The notes beneath the pieces were generated by a model, which was not told the origin of the DNA, did not search any database, and was given only the letters and a program-made list of their open reading frames with translations. Shown here piece by piece: positions 31,882 to 42,270 of a DNA stretch of 64,000 bases. A program made the position numbers and the translations under genes. Each line of letters starts with the position of its first letter. Position 1 is the first letter of the stretch. The DNA lies in the NCBI GenBank assembly GCA_010015745.1, contig ML978276.1:1-64000 (forward strand), given 5' to 3'. The DNA comes from Setomelanomma holmii (lineage: Eukaryota > Ascomycota > Dothideomycetes > Pleosporales > Phaeosphaeriaceae).

Positions 31882-32291
31882 ATGCCCTCTGCAACCCCCT
31901 CGCTTCGTCTTCAGGTGATTCGGATATACAAAGGTACGCAGCTCCATAATACTACTGTGCTGTGCTCATGCCTACCAGATCTTCTGTTTCTGGGAAGAGA
32001 TTACCCTCAAGGATACGACTACTATCGCACTCGTTTGCACAAGGCATTCGCCAACCAACGGAGTTTGACAGATGAAGAGCAAATCAAACAAGGTATCAAG
32101 CGGGCTGAGTTTGTGAAGAAAGGTAGGTACATTCATGTGGTCACGAGAGACGTACGCTGACTGTCGCATCATAGAGATTGAGGCTCTGTATGCTCAAGTT
32201 TTCTCTGTAATGTCGGAATTCCGCTAATAATTTCAGATATTACTTAAAGCGGTATCGCACACTGCGACAACGATACGATAGAGTAACTTGA
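31882..32291 (+). CDS. LYR-motif protein, LYRM5/ETF regulatory factor type
   Basis: Exons are 31882-31933, 31979-32122, 32175-32187 and 32237-32291; introns are 45, 52 and 49 nt; the product is 87 aa. Splicing yields a complete small LYR-superfamily protein: SLRLQVIRIYKDLLFLGRDY, then YDYYRTRLHKAFANQ and, across the 13-nt third exon, EIEALYYLKRYRTLRQRYD. In animals LYRM5 removes FAD from electron-transfer flavoprotein in mitochondria; a similar role is inferred. The start ATG at 31882 gives the usual family length of about 85-90 residues. Reading through the first intron would add an out-of-family stretch. It is divergent from the thioesterase gene by 269 bp. Confidence 0.9.
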
Positions 32292-32411
32292 TCCTCCATG
32301 GGATCTTAAATTGTCAACAGTAGCCTCGATTGGCCGGGATATCACAGAAGCAAAGGTACGCCTGCGCAGCCTCAGACCTTCTTACACCACCACACGCCGA
32401 CCTCGAAACAT

Positions 32412-33738
32412 TCACCACTTGAGGCGCCTTTCTGTTCCAGTAGGTTGGTCATCATCCATGCCCTGTACATGATTAGCATCTGCACCACAGAATTTTGCCT
32501 GGATAACATACCACCACCTCTGCCATTCTTCTTGATTCTTTCCGCTGACCTCCTTTAGCAGAGGCTCTAGACTCTCAATCATTTGGATCACGACAAGCAG
32601 AGCTGTGTAGCGAAGCGCTGCCTGCTCTTCTGTGAGTGTGGCGCTGTTGAGGTTTACGCTTCCCTTCTTCAGCTTGCCTGCCTCGCTCCCTCGTCGCTTG
32701 CCGGCATTTCGCTCGCCTGCCTGCTCACGTTCCCATCGCAATTCACCGAGCGGAATTGCGACCCTTCGATTCTCCACATCGTATAGTGTCTCCGTCTCCT
32801 GAAGTAGGATCTGAGAAATACGCGCACATGGTGTAGGGGACAGCTTCCGTCGATCTAAAGCTTCTTGTATCCACATATTGGAGTCCTGCAAATATTTATT
32901 CTGTACTTCGGTGAATGGCGTTATTGGTGAAATCAGGAAAGTCCCTGTGGAGACAGCACAAGCGTATTCCTGTGGATTCTTCCCTGGTGGTGGTGGTGGA
33001 TGCGGTAGAATCGATCGAATGATGTGGTCTGTTTCCCAGATTTCCAACGTGCCACCAGATTTCAGTATACGCGTGGACTCGTCGAGCACACGCTGTGACG
33101 GAGCGCCCAGCGGTACTACCATGCTCAAGTCTTTCATAACAACAATATCGAATTCATCGTCATCGAAAGGCAACGGCAACCTGGAGTAGGGCTCAGTCAG
33201 CTGATTCTCCCATGAGTAATGGAGCTACGTGAAGCTGTGGTTGTTGCCTAGCCAGCTCTAAATCTCACAGCGTACTTCGGGCGGTTACATGTTGTGGAGG
33301 TGGGCGCGCTGGGCATACGTACTTCCGCAGGTCATGTTGCACAAACCTCCAATCGATCCCCTGTCTCTGCAAGTCTCCTGCAACTGGGACTACGTCCAGC
33401 CCCGTGAACGAGACATCGTCGTAGCCCAAACCGCAGAGGAAATCATGGCACACAGCACTGTAGTATCCACTTCCACAAGCCAACTCTAAAACTTTCTTAG
33501 GAGGATTTTGGAGTGAAGGCGTGTGGCCCAGGGCTCGGTCGAATATAGAGGTCGCGAGAAGAGTCTGTAGGTTCTGGCGTTGCAACTCTGGCAAGTCGCA
33601 GGGTAAGGGGTAGTGGGGCACGCTGCGCAGGTACCGGCGACCATGGCGCAGTATAAAGGGTTCAGAAGAGGCTGTAGCATCATCTCTAGCACTCTGAGCA
33701 GTAGAGGCGCTCGAAATGGAGCCTCGCGTTGCGTCCAT
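32412..33738 (-). CDS. SAM-dependent methyltransferase, fungal
   Basis: Exons on the minus strand are 33738-33323 and 33180-32412, with a 142-nt intron (GTACGT...CTCCAG); the product is 394 aa. SAM-binding motif I is VLELACGSGYYS at about 83-94, followed by an acidic strand end (FTGLDVV). The intron is spliced to PLPFDDDEFDIVVMKDLS, the motif II region, and ILKSGGTLEIWE gives the post-II motif. A run of prolines (HPPPPPGKN) forms a loop absent from minimal class I enzymes. The open frame extends upstream of 33738 but has no ATG there, so I start at the first ATG (MDATRGS). The substrate cannot be told from sequence. Confidence 0.85.
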
Positions 33739-35385
33739 TGGGTGACCAGCGGCTCGTGGACCTGGCGAGGTCGCGGACGTGGAGGAGGCAGATATTGTTC
33801 TACCGAGGGCGTCTGTGGTGGTCAAGTCCCATTGTTTGGTTTCAGTGGTCTTCGGGCGGATGGGCGTGCTGCTCGGGCCTGAATAGCGATACTAGGTTTT
33901 ACATTAGCACAACATCGTCCTCCACGCTGCCATCCAAGAGGACCTGCAAGAAGCCATTCAGACATCGAAACGATCGGCCCCACTATTTTAGCGGGCGCTC
34001 GATATTGGGCCTGCCCCTAGTCGTATGATAAGATGTGTAGCCGAGTCAGCAGAATGCAAGAAATAGACGAGCGGGCACGGCGGAACGGGAGCGATCGCAG
34101 CAACGCTTAGTGGGGACGCAAGGGAAAGAGAGATATGGGATGCGTGTTTGCATGGCGGCAGGATATGCAGTACGGTAGCAGATTAGGTACCAAGTCCGGT
34201 TGTAGGCAGTGGCCCAGCTCAGGTGAGGAGCTGCGTGGAATTGAACCGAGGGGTCTCCAATCAAAGGCGGCTTGCATCGCTCCCCCAGATTTTGATAGTA
34301 ATGCGGTTAGCTGGGCGAACGAACCTCGCCGGCTGAGAGCTCTGGATGTGAGGTGGCGTTCTGCCCTCTGCATGGGCGGAGTCATCCGCTGCAAGCAGAA
34401 CATGGCACGTATCTGCACCTGGGCCATACGCGGGGAAGCTGGGACTGTCATCACACCTGAGGCCCGCTGAGACCCAAGAAACATTGCGAGCTGTGTCCAG
34501 ACACGCTAGTCAAGCTGTCTCTCATCAAGACGTCGTCGTGCATGCTGGGTGGTTGGGCTTGCATCAGGTACCAGAATACTGTGGTATAGGACACCTGGTG
34601 CATCTACACGACCGACCTGAACGTCGGCGCATCCAGGACTTGGCCTTATAGTAATACATGTAGGATTCAAATCGCTGCGGTGCCATACGCAATCGAAATC
34701 TCATTGCAGATGACGAGCCCAAAAGAGGAATGAGAGGTCTTGATGTCGCGTTTCATCATGACTGATCGACGCTGAGTCACGTGCGAACTAGAACCTCAGC
34801 CGAATCACCAATGTGAAGTGCTCACAAGGCCATAGCATCGCTACGCTCTCTATTCTTCACAGCGCCGCCGTTGGACCGCACCCTGTCTCACTCACGCCAT
34901 TGAGAACGTTTGCAGCACGGGGCGCCTCTGCCGCTCCCACATCAGTACGTGCTCAGCTTCGGCCCGCTTCTGTTGTCGTCGACGATCCGTGCTGCGATGT
35001 GCTCTGTTCCCCACCACAGCTGCTAACACCACCTGCCAGCACCTCTCGACATATCAATAACCCCTGTGCCCGCCGCACAACCCACAGACTCGATCACCCA
35101 GGAGCATCACCGCTGTTGTCGCTCGCTACCGGTGCCGTTCCGATCCCGCCGCAGCTCGCCAACACACGCCAGCCTCCCGATACATGCGATACAGGTGCCG
35201 CGTCTCCTAGCGCGTGCTCATGTCGAGGAGTAGAACGGGCGCCCATGTTAAGAAGAAGAAAGCCGCGTGCCCGAACCCTGCCTTCCACCTGACGCGCTCT
35301 CCTGCAAATCTGTCCCGGGGCTTTCACCTCAAGCCTCCGCTGCCGCCCCCGGGACCCTCGACTCCTTGCGCCGCAATTCCCTTAG
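33739..35385. other. Intergenic region between methyltransferase and CCR4
   Basis: This 1.65 kb of divergent space includes the 5' leader of CCR4. A minus-strand string near 34231-34241 resembles a tRNA B box but no cloverleaf can be folded. No gene is supported. Confidence 0.45.
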
Positions 35386-37719
35386 ATGGCCGAGTACTCG
35401 GTCTACCAAAGGGGAGCCGGCCAAACTTTCTATCCACAACACGCGCAAAACATCCGCAACCTGCCCAACCGTGTGCGATCACCCACCGCCAATAGCGCTA
35501 GGATACCCTTCAATAATCCCGATACGCCCTCACCCTCACGATCACCCGGGCGACAGTCACCGCAGCAATTCAACATGTTCAACCAGAATCATGGTCACCA
35601 AGGCCACAACGTCATGATGAACGGGCGGGCGGGCCACCAAGGCTATGGGATGCAAATGAACTTAGGCAAGCCTTTTCAGCACAACCAGACGCATCAACAC
35701 CACGGGCACAACCACCAACAACATCAAGAACACACTGGCGGCGCTCACAGCGGGCAATACAATCACCAACACAACATGTCCAGTGGCGGCATGTCAAATG
35801 CGCAGCCCCACTTTGCGCCCGGCCATCTCCAGAACGGCACACCAAGCAGTGTTCACAGCGGACTCAGCAAGCCGCCGAATGAACACTGGGCAGAGCAACT
35901 ACGCACGGCACAAGTTGCGCGAGAGATGACTCAGTCGCACTCGCACGCTAGGATTCACCCGAGTGTGAGCAAAAGCATCGTGGCAGGCACAACAAATGGC
36001 ATGCAGAAGGAAACCGACAAAGAGGAGCGCAATAGGCCAGCCGCCCAGCGATCGGATGACGGCAAAGACAGCCACATATGGACGATCCTCGATTTTGGCG
36101 GCCAGAATTTGAAAGTCATTACACCGGCGCTTTTCAACTACACCTTCCTCACAAAGCTGTATTTGAACTCCAACAAGCTTACGTACCTGCATCAGACGAT
36201 CGGACAGCTCAGGAACCTGACTCATCTGGACTTGTCATTGAATAATCTTCATTACCTGCCTCCAGAAATTGGCATGCTAGTAAATCTCAAGCAGCTCCTT
36301 GTTTTCGACAACCATCTAGACAGCCTTCCGGACGAACTCGGCTCGCTATATCAACTGGAAATGCTAGGTATCGAAGGGAATCCAATTCCAGAAGAATTGA
36401 AGCAGATCATCATGGAGCAAGGAACCACGGAACTCATTCGTCACTTCCGCGAAACTGCGCCAGGCCCTGACGCCCCACCAGAGCGTGACTGGATTGTGCT
36501 TGACGAGATCCAAGACTCGACACAGGAGACTATCTCAGCGTTAAGCTACAACATACTTTGCGACAAGTACTGCACGCAGTCGCAGTACGGATACACGCCG
36601 AGTTCTGCCCTAGCCTGGGAAACCCGCCGACAACTTATTCTAGAAGAATTGAAGGCCCGCAACGCCGACATTGTGTGTCTTCAAGAGATAGACCAGGAAA
36701 GCTTTAACGAATACTTCCGGGAGAAGCTCGCGCACGACGACTACAAGGGCGTCTTCTGGCCGAAATCAAGGGCACGGACAATGGCAGAGAGGGAAGCGAA
36801 GTTGGTCGATGGGTGTGCCATATTCTACAAAAACAGCAAGTGAGTATAGGACGCAGGCGAAACCTTACCTGCAAATGCTAATAGATCCAGGTACATATTG
36901 CTGGACAAGCAGCTTATCGACTTCGCCAATACCGCCATTAACCGGCCTGATATGAAAGGCGAACACGACATCTTCAATCGAGTCATGCCACGCGACGACA
37001 TCGGTGTTGTCGCTTTCCTGGAAAATCGCGCTACGGGGTCCCGCTTCATCGTTGGCAATGTTCACGTATTCTGGAATCCAGCTTTCACCGATGTCAAGCT
37101 CGTGCAAGTCGCAATTCTGATGGAAGGCATCTCGAAGTTTGCGACAAAGTGGGCCAAGTTCCCTGCATGCAAGGATAAAGTCGTCTACCGCTTCACGAAT
37201 GGCGACAGCGAAGACGGGAAAGAGTCAGATACAACGCAGGAACCGGGGCCGTCGAAAGAGTACGAGAAGGGTGCCGATATCCCAGTCTTGCTGTGTGGAG
37301 ATTTCAACTCGATGCCTAATTCTGGTGTGTACGACCTGATCACACAAGGCACCATCCACCAATCGCACGAGGACCTAGGAAGCCGGAAGTACGGTAACTT
37401 CACAAGGGATGGCATCTCGCATCCGTTCAGTCTGAAATCCAGCTACTCGGCGATTGGAGAATTGGCATTCACGAATTATGTGCCGCACTTCCAAGGCATT
37501 CTGGACTACATCTGGTACTCGACAAACACGTTGCAAGTGGTCGGACTTCTTGGTGATATCGACAAAGACTATCTTCGGCGGGTCCCCGGATTTCCAAACT
37601 ATCATTTCCCTAGTGACCACGTGGCGCTCTATGCGCAGTATATCGTCAAGGGTCGGAAAGAGAAGAAGGTCTCAGAGGTCGACTTTGGGCCAAGTCGGGA
37701 ACGAGAACGGAGGTCTTGA
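35386..37719 (+). CDS. CCR4: CCR4 poly(A)-specific deadenylase
   Basis: Exons are 35386-36839 and 36891-37719, with a 51-nt intron (GTGAGT...TCCAG); the product is 760 aa. CCR4 is the catalytic EEP nuclease of the CCR4-NOT complex and shortens mRNA poly(A) tails in the cytoplasm. The first 170 residues are His/Gln/Asn-rich. Leucine-rich repeats at about 235-345 bind the NOT1-associated CAF1. The EEP domain covers about 380-745 with catalytic Glu434 (CLQEIDQ), VGNVHVFWNP, CGDFNSMP, LDYIWYS and PSDHVAL. I chose the acceptor at 36890, which gives the conserved NSKYILLDKQ; an upstream acceptor six bases earlier would insert Ser-Arg. Confidence 0.96.
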
Positions 37720-38565
37720 TCGTCTGACTTCGCATGCGTGGTAACGAAACTACATTCTTGGTTCGCAATTGTCAACAGGCGTGTGTGCGGATGTCGTCAA
37801 TCACTCGGCGTTCGACTTGCTACATCTCGCCCGTGTCCTGGAAGTCACGAGCAACCTCCTGACTTGTAAGTCGTATCAGCTTCATCCAATGGTGAGCATG
37901 GTCAGGCTGCCGTCTCCCAGAAGACGGTGAGCGATGTGTATTAGATGCGGATCTCTCATCATGTTTGTTGTCCAGTGCCATGGCATCACCTGGTATTCTT
38001 TGTTTGCCCCGATGGATCTCTACTCTCTTTTAGGCCTGCGAATGGTTTGGACGATTTGGTTGGCTTTTTCACAGGTGTATCGCGGGTTTGCTTTCGGTCT
38101 CCTTTCTTCCTGCAATGTATGAATTAGGTAGCTTTTGAAAAGACCACATCCCCTGCCATCACGCCGGGGAGACGATTCTTCAATAACACAGCCTCATCTG
38201 TTCTATGCTCTTGTCAGTCCCGCGCGCAGCACACTACGAACCGCGCTTATATCAGCAGACTAATCTACGAGCTGCAATATGTGAGGCTGAGGACGATGTT
38301 CAAGTATTGCCATTTGAGAAGTCGAGGAGCAGCAGCCTATGCAGGCGGCGGGGATGCCGTCATGCGGCGAATCTGGGCGATCATTCGCTGGGTGAGGGAG
38401 GCCAGATTGGTGAGGGGCTTGCCGCTCGCTTGACGACGCTTCCACGTGCTAGACCGCCTTCGTCATACACATCAACGACGGCACCTCGACAAGTCTCCCT
38501 CAGCCAGCACCGCCTCTACCACCTGTGTACCGCCTCCTACACAACACTCACGCACATCACACACA
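37720..38565. other. Intergenic between CCR4 and SEC14
   Basis: This 846 bp holds the CCR4 3' flank and the SEC14 promoter and leader (CCTCCTACACAACACTCACG just before the start). The frame at 38205-38804 is a shadow of SEC14 and its leader. Confidence 0.5.
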
Positions 38566-39814
38566 ATGGCTCATGCACCTCCTGCGAAAGAGCTGTCGCT
38601 CGACCCCAAGTACGACGACTACGACTATCCCACCACGTCCCCCACCGTTCAGAGCGGGCATCCAGGCCATACGACGGCCGAGCAAGATGCTCAGGTCTAC
38701 CAGCTACGCTCCATGCTGGAGCAGGCCGGGTACACCAAGAATCTCGACACATTGACGCTGGTACGCGCGGCACTTCACATATGTGCATGTCAGTTCACAA
38801 CTAAATAATTCTTAGCTGCGATTCCTCCGCGCACGAAAGTTTAATGTTGAGCTATCCAAGAAGATGTAAGATGATTCCGTGTGGTGAAACATGCGCAACC
38901 CTAAGGATGGTGTACTGACTGCGCCATAAGGTTCATCGACTGCGAGAAATGGCGGGCCGAGTACGCTGGTGTTGGTGTGGAGGAGCTGGTGCGCACTTTT
39001 GACTACAAGGAGCGACCGCAGGTGTTCGCGTACTACCCACAATATTATCACAAGACCGACAAGGTACGTCCACCTCTACGAGAGCTCCTTTGGGCTCGCC
39101 CTTTTTCTACGATTGCATCGACTAACGCAGCAACAGGATGGCCGCCCAGTATACATCGAGTCGCTCGGCAAAGTCGACCTTACCGCGCTCGGTAAGATCA
39201 CATCGCAAGAGCGCATGATCCAGAACCTTGTCTGCGAATACGAAAAGATGGCCGATCCCCGCCTTCCTGCTTGCTCCCGTAAGTCTGGTTACCTGCTCGA
39301 AACCTCATGCACAATCATGGACTTGAAGGGCGTCGGCATTGCAAAGGCCACCTCTGTGTACGGATACCTAGGTGCTGTCTCTGCCATCAGTCAGAACTAC
39401 TACCCCGAACGCTTGGGCAAGATGTACATCATCAATGCGCCCTGGGGCTTCTCTGGCGTCTTCAGTGTCGTCAAGAAGTTCCTCGACCCTGTGACGAGCG
39501 CAAAGATCCACATGCTTGGCAGTGGATACGAAAAGGAGCTTTTGGCACAGATCCCAGCGGAGAACCTGCCAAAGCAATTTGGAGGAAAATGCGACTGCAA
39601 GGGAGGCTGCGCCCTTAGTGATGCAGGCCCGTGGTGGGATAAGGAGTGGGTCAGGGAACCCAAGTGGGCGAAGAAGGACGGCGATGCGATTGACAACACC
39701 AAATTGCCTCCTCCAACGCAGGGCGGTGACGCACAAGCGCCTGTAGGTGTTGACCCCGCTGTTGCACCTGCAGGAGCCCCAGTTGCAGCTCAGCAACCAC
39801 AATCTCATGCTTAG
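38566..39814 (+). CDS. SEC14: SEC14 phosphatidylinositol/phosphatidylcholine transfer protein
   Basis: Exons are 38566-38760, 38816-38865, 38931-39063 and 39131-39814; introns are 55, 65 and 67 nt; the product is 353 aa. Sec14 exchanges PI and PC at the Golgi and supports secretion. The N-terminal CRAL-TRIO helix region has LRFLRARKFNVELSKKM, split by an intron. The lipid-binding domain includes RPVYIESLGKVDL, CTIMDLKGVGIAKATSVYGY and YIINAPWGFSGVFSVVKKFLDP. The family ending FGGKCDCKGGCALSDAGPW is present. A Pro/Ala/Gln-rich tail of about 45 residues is longer than in yeast. The last acceptor is tandem (CAGCAACAG), so an isoform lacking two glutamines is possible. Confidence 0.95.
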
Positions 39815-40196
39815 GCGGCTAAGCGTTGCACGGAGAGGGAGCGGCAGGCGTTGAGGAGTAGCGAAACCTTGGTGGGCTAATGCATCTCCGGGTGAAAGCA
39901 CGTCGTGCTGTTCGATGCTGGACTGCAGTATAGACATTAGCGTAGGTTTGAAAGACTATTGCATTGGAAGGACATAGGTGGCCCAGCGCTAGACCTAGAA
40001 TGAGACCGACATCCATTGTCTCTGTCTTTGTTCCATCCTCGACTCGAACTCCCTCTAAGTTGTCTTTGTCCCTTGGAACTTTTGCTATGCGCTCAAGACT
40101 TTTGCTCTTTTTTTGTCTGATTGTCACATTTCCAGGGAATTTACATACTGGCGACTTCAGCACCTCGGATGCTATTTCTTGCACCGCGGGATCAAC
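39815..40196. other. Short intergenic region after SEC14
   Basis: 382 bp of 3' flank and promoter. Nothing distinctive was seen. Confidence 0.5.
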
Positions 40197-41927
40197 ATGA
40201 ATCCGACATTCGCTCTCCAAATTCCGTTCACTTTGCTAGGTCGAAAAGACGCTATAGATCCCGACGAACTGTGGTCGCCAGAAGATCGATACACACGGCC
40301 GGTCCAGATAGTGTGCGAAGCCTTGCGTCGCGTGCGCGCTGACTTGCCGGTGTATGTTGGCTCGGAAAAGGATGAGCGCAAGCAGAGTGCGGGTTGGCTC
40401 CTGCTCCCGTTGTCTGCCTCGCACCAGGACCAGCTCAGTGTGGCCGAAACAGTAAGCGCAGGGGAAAATGTCTGGTCTTGTACCATGCAGTTGCAACGTT
40501 CAAATATTGCTCTTTCGACACGGGCAGGTGAATGGCGGCACTTCAAGATAGAAGCAGAGAACATACTTGAAGCTTTAAAAGAGACTTTCCTCGACTTCAC
40601 AGGTCCTATACCAGGCACCAAGGATGCTGTACGTTGGTGGAGTCTGGTCACTGGAGAGAAAGACTGGCTTCGCCTCTCTCTTGTGCCACCACCAGCATCA
40701 GATCACATCCCCGGAGCGCTTGACACGAAACTTGTCAAGAAAATCCTGATCACCGTCGCAGCAGTCGAGCGCGAACTCACACTCCTTACCGTCCCTTCCG
40801 CGCTACTCGAATACTGGTCCCTGTCTCGCTTCCTGGAGTTCCGAGCGATACGCCAATTACGCCATGAGAAGGACCTGATGTGGAAAAGGCTCGTAGACGA
40901 CACGCAATTGATGAATAAGCGCAAGGCCATGATGTACCAGCGAGACCAGGAGAAGTGGCTGAGCGAGTTTGATGATGAAGATACGGCGTGCCAGAGGACG
41001 AAGGGACGGAGAAAGGAGTGGTTTGATGTCGTTAATGAGATGGATACTGACAAGTTGCTGGAAGAAATGATGAGTTTTCTCAAAAGTGGAAGGCATTTGA
41101 CGGTGGCTTGCGAATCTGGACGGGATTCTCTCACTACAGAGCAGGATTCCAATATTGCAGCATCCTCTGTCAAATCACATCAGGCGGACAAAACAACCCA
41201 AGTGGCTCAGGAGGTGGACCAGACTCTACAACCTGTCACCAGAATCGTTTTCACTTCCCGGCGCAGCACTCTGGATACCGAAGAACTCTTCTCATACATG
41301 GGGCTCATGGCGAACCTGATCCGTCTCGCTGCTGAACGCAACCACACCGACCTCATGCAATGGCTCGAAACCTTCCGCGATTCCGCCGCAGTCTACCCAG
41401 GCAAGCCCACATACGGCCTGGGAAGGTTGATGGATTCACTAGGACTAAGCGACGACACCATAACGTTTCTGCTCCACGAAACCAACTCGCTATACGATGA
41501 AGACATCACAGCGGCCACTGCCAAAAAGGACGTCAATCAGCATCAGGACAACCCTTTTATACCCATCTCATCACATATTAGTACAGCACTTGCGGATGAA
41601 CGAGCCTTCATCCCGAGTTTCGTTGCGCGATACACCAAAGCAAATGGCTTCTACCCGACGAGTGGGCGGAAGTTGTGTGCTCTTATGCTATCGGATAAGC
41701 ATGTGATCAAGAAGAGGCAGAACAAGGAGAACAGTGGGGTGAAGCGAAGCGACGGCTGGCTGGAAAAACTTGGGGAGATCATGATCAGTGACGCGATTGA
41801 GATAGATGATGACCTAGATGCGAGGCCACTCAGATCACCAGTATCGCGGGGAATGAATGAGGAGGAACAGAAGAGATTTAGAAAAGAGGTCCTGCAAGTA
41901 GAACAGTTTACCCACAAGAGAGCATGA
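40197..41927 (+). CDS. Uncharacterised fungal protein, faintly amidoligase-like
   Basis: One exon encodes 576 aa from the ATG at 40197; the frame is open upstream but has no ATG there. No family is certain. The order of segments in the N-terminal half recalls fungal putative amidoligases: a first strand FALQIPFTLLG, then RPVQIVCEALRRV, a Trp-containing strand WSCTMQLQRS, WRHFKIEAEN, and WLRLSLVPP followed by a helix. The catalytic acidic residue and the His-Val-His expected in those enzymes are not present, so if related it is probably not an active ligase. The C-terminal half has charged helices (LRHEKDLMWKRLVDD) and no recognised domain. Confidence 0.7.
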   Translation: MNPTFALQIPFTLLGRKDAIDPDELWSPEDRYTRPVQIVCEALRRVRADLPVYVGSEKDERKQSAGWLLLPLSASHQDQLSVAETVSAGENVWSCTMQLQRSNIALSTRAGEWRHFKIEAENILEALKETFLDFTGPIPGTKDAVRWWSLVTGEKDWLRLSLVPPPASDHIPGALDTKLVKKILITVAAVERELTLLTVPSALLEYWSLSRFLEFRAIRQLRHEKDLMWKRLVDDTQLMNKRKAMMYQRDQEKWLSEFDDEDTACQRTKGRRKEWFDVVNEMDTDKLLEEMMSFLKSGRHLTVACESGRDSLTTEQDSNIAASSVKSHQADKTTQVAQEVDQTLQPVTRIVFTSRRSTLDTEELFSYMGLMANLIRLAAERNHTDLMQWLETFRDSAAVYPGKPTYGLGRLMDSLGLSDDTITFLLHETNSLYDEDITAATAKKDVNQHQDNPFIPISSHISTALADERAFIPSFVARYTKANGFYPTSGRKLCALMLSDKHVIKKRQNKENSGVKRSDGWLEKLGEIMISDAIEIDDDLDARPLRSPVSRGMNEEEQKRFRKEVLQVEQFTHKRA

Positions 41928-42270
41928 AATCAAAGCACGACGAGCAGAGAGTAAATGTATCTGGAAACTTTTGATGTTATTACCGCTTATGTGACTGCTG
42001 TATAGATCTGATCCATACCATGAGACCGTAAAAGGCAGTCAGCTGACATTGCTCGAAGCTGTGAGCTGAATCTGTACGTATGTCACATATGTCGAAAACG
42101 TCCCGTAAACCCGAAACCACAACGCCAGGCCAGATGCACACTCGTTCAAACTCGTTGAAATAATTTCTTTGCCACTTAGAAAAGCACTCATGGCGTTCGC
42201 CGTATGGAACACCAATGTCTAAATCCGGTGCTTCTCGGATTCTGACAATGTCATAAGCCTTTGGAATCGT
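41928..42270. other. Convergent 3' intergenic region
   Basis: 343 bp between two converging genes. Nothing else was seen. Confidence 0.5.

Noticed and set aside
32878..33189. 103-codon + frame opposite the methyltransferase
   Set aside because: Antisense shadow of the second exon.
34180..34340. Possible tRNA (B-box-like GGTTCAATTCC on the minus strand)
   Set aside because: The T-stem does not pair and no A box or anticodon arm can be placed at a proper distance.
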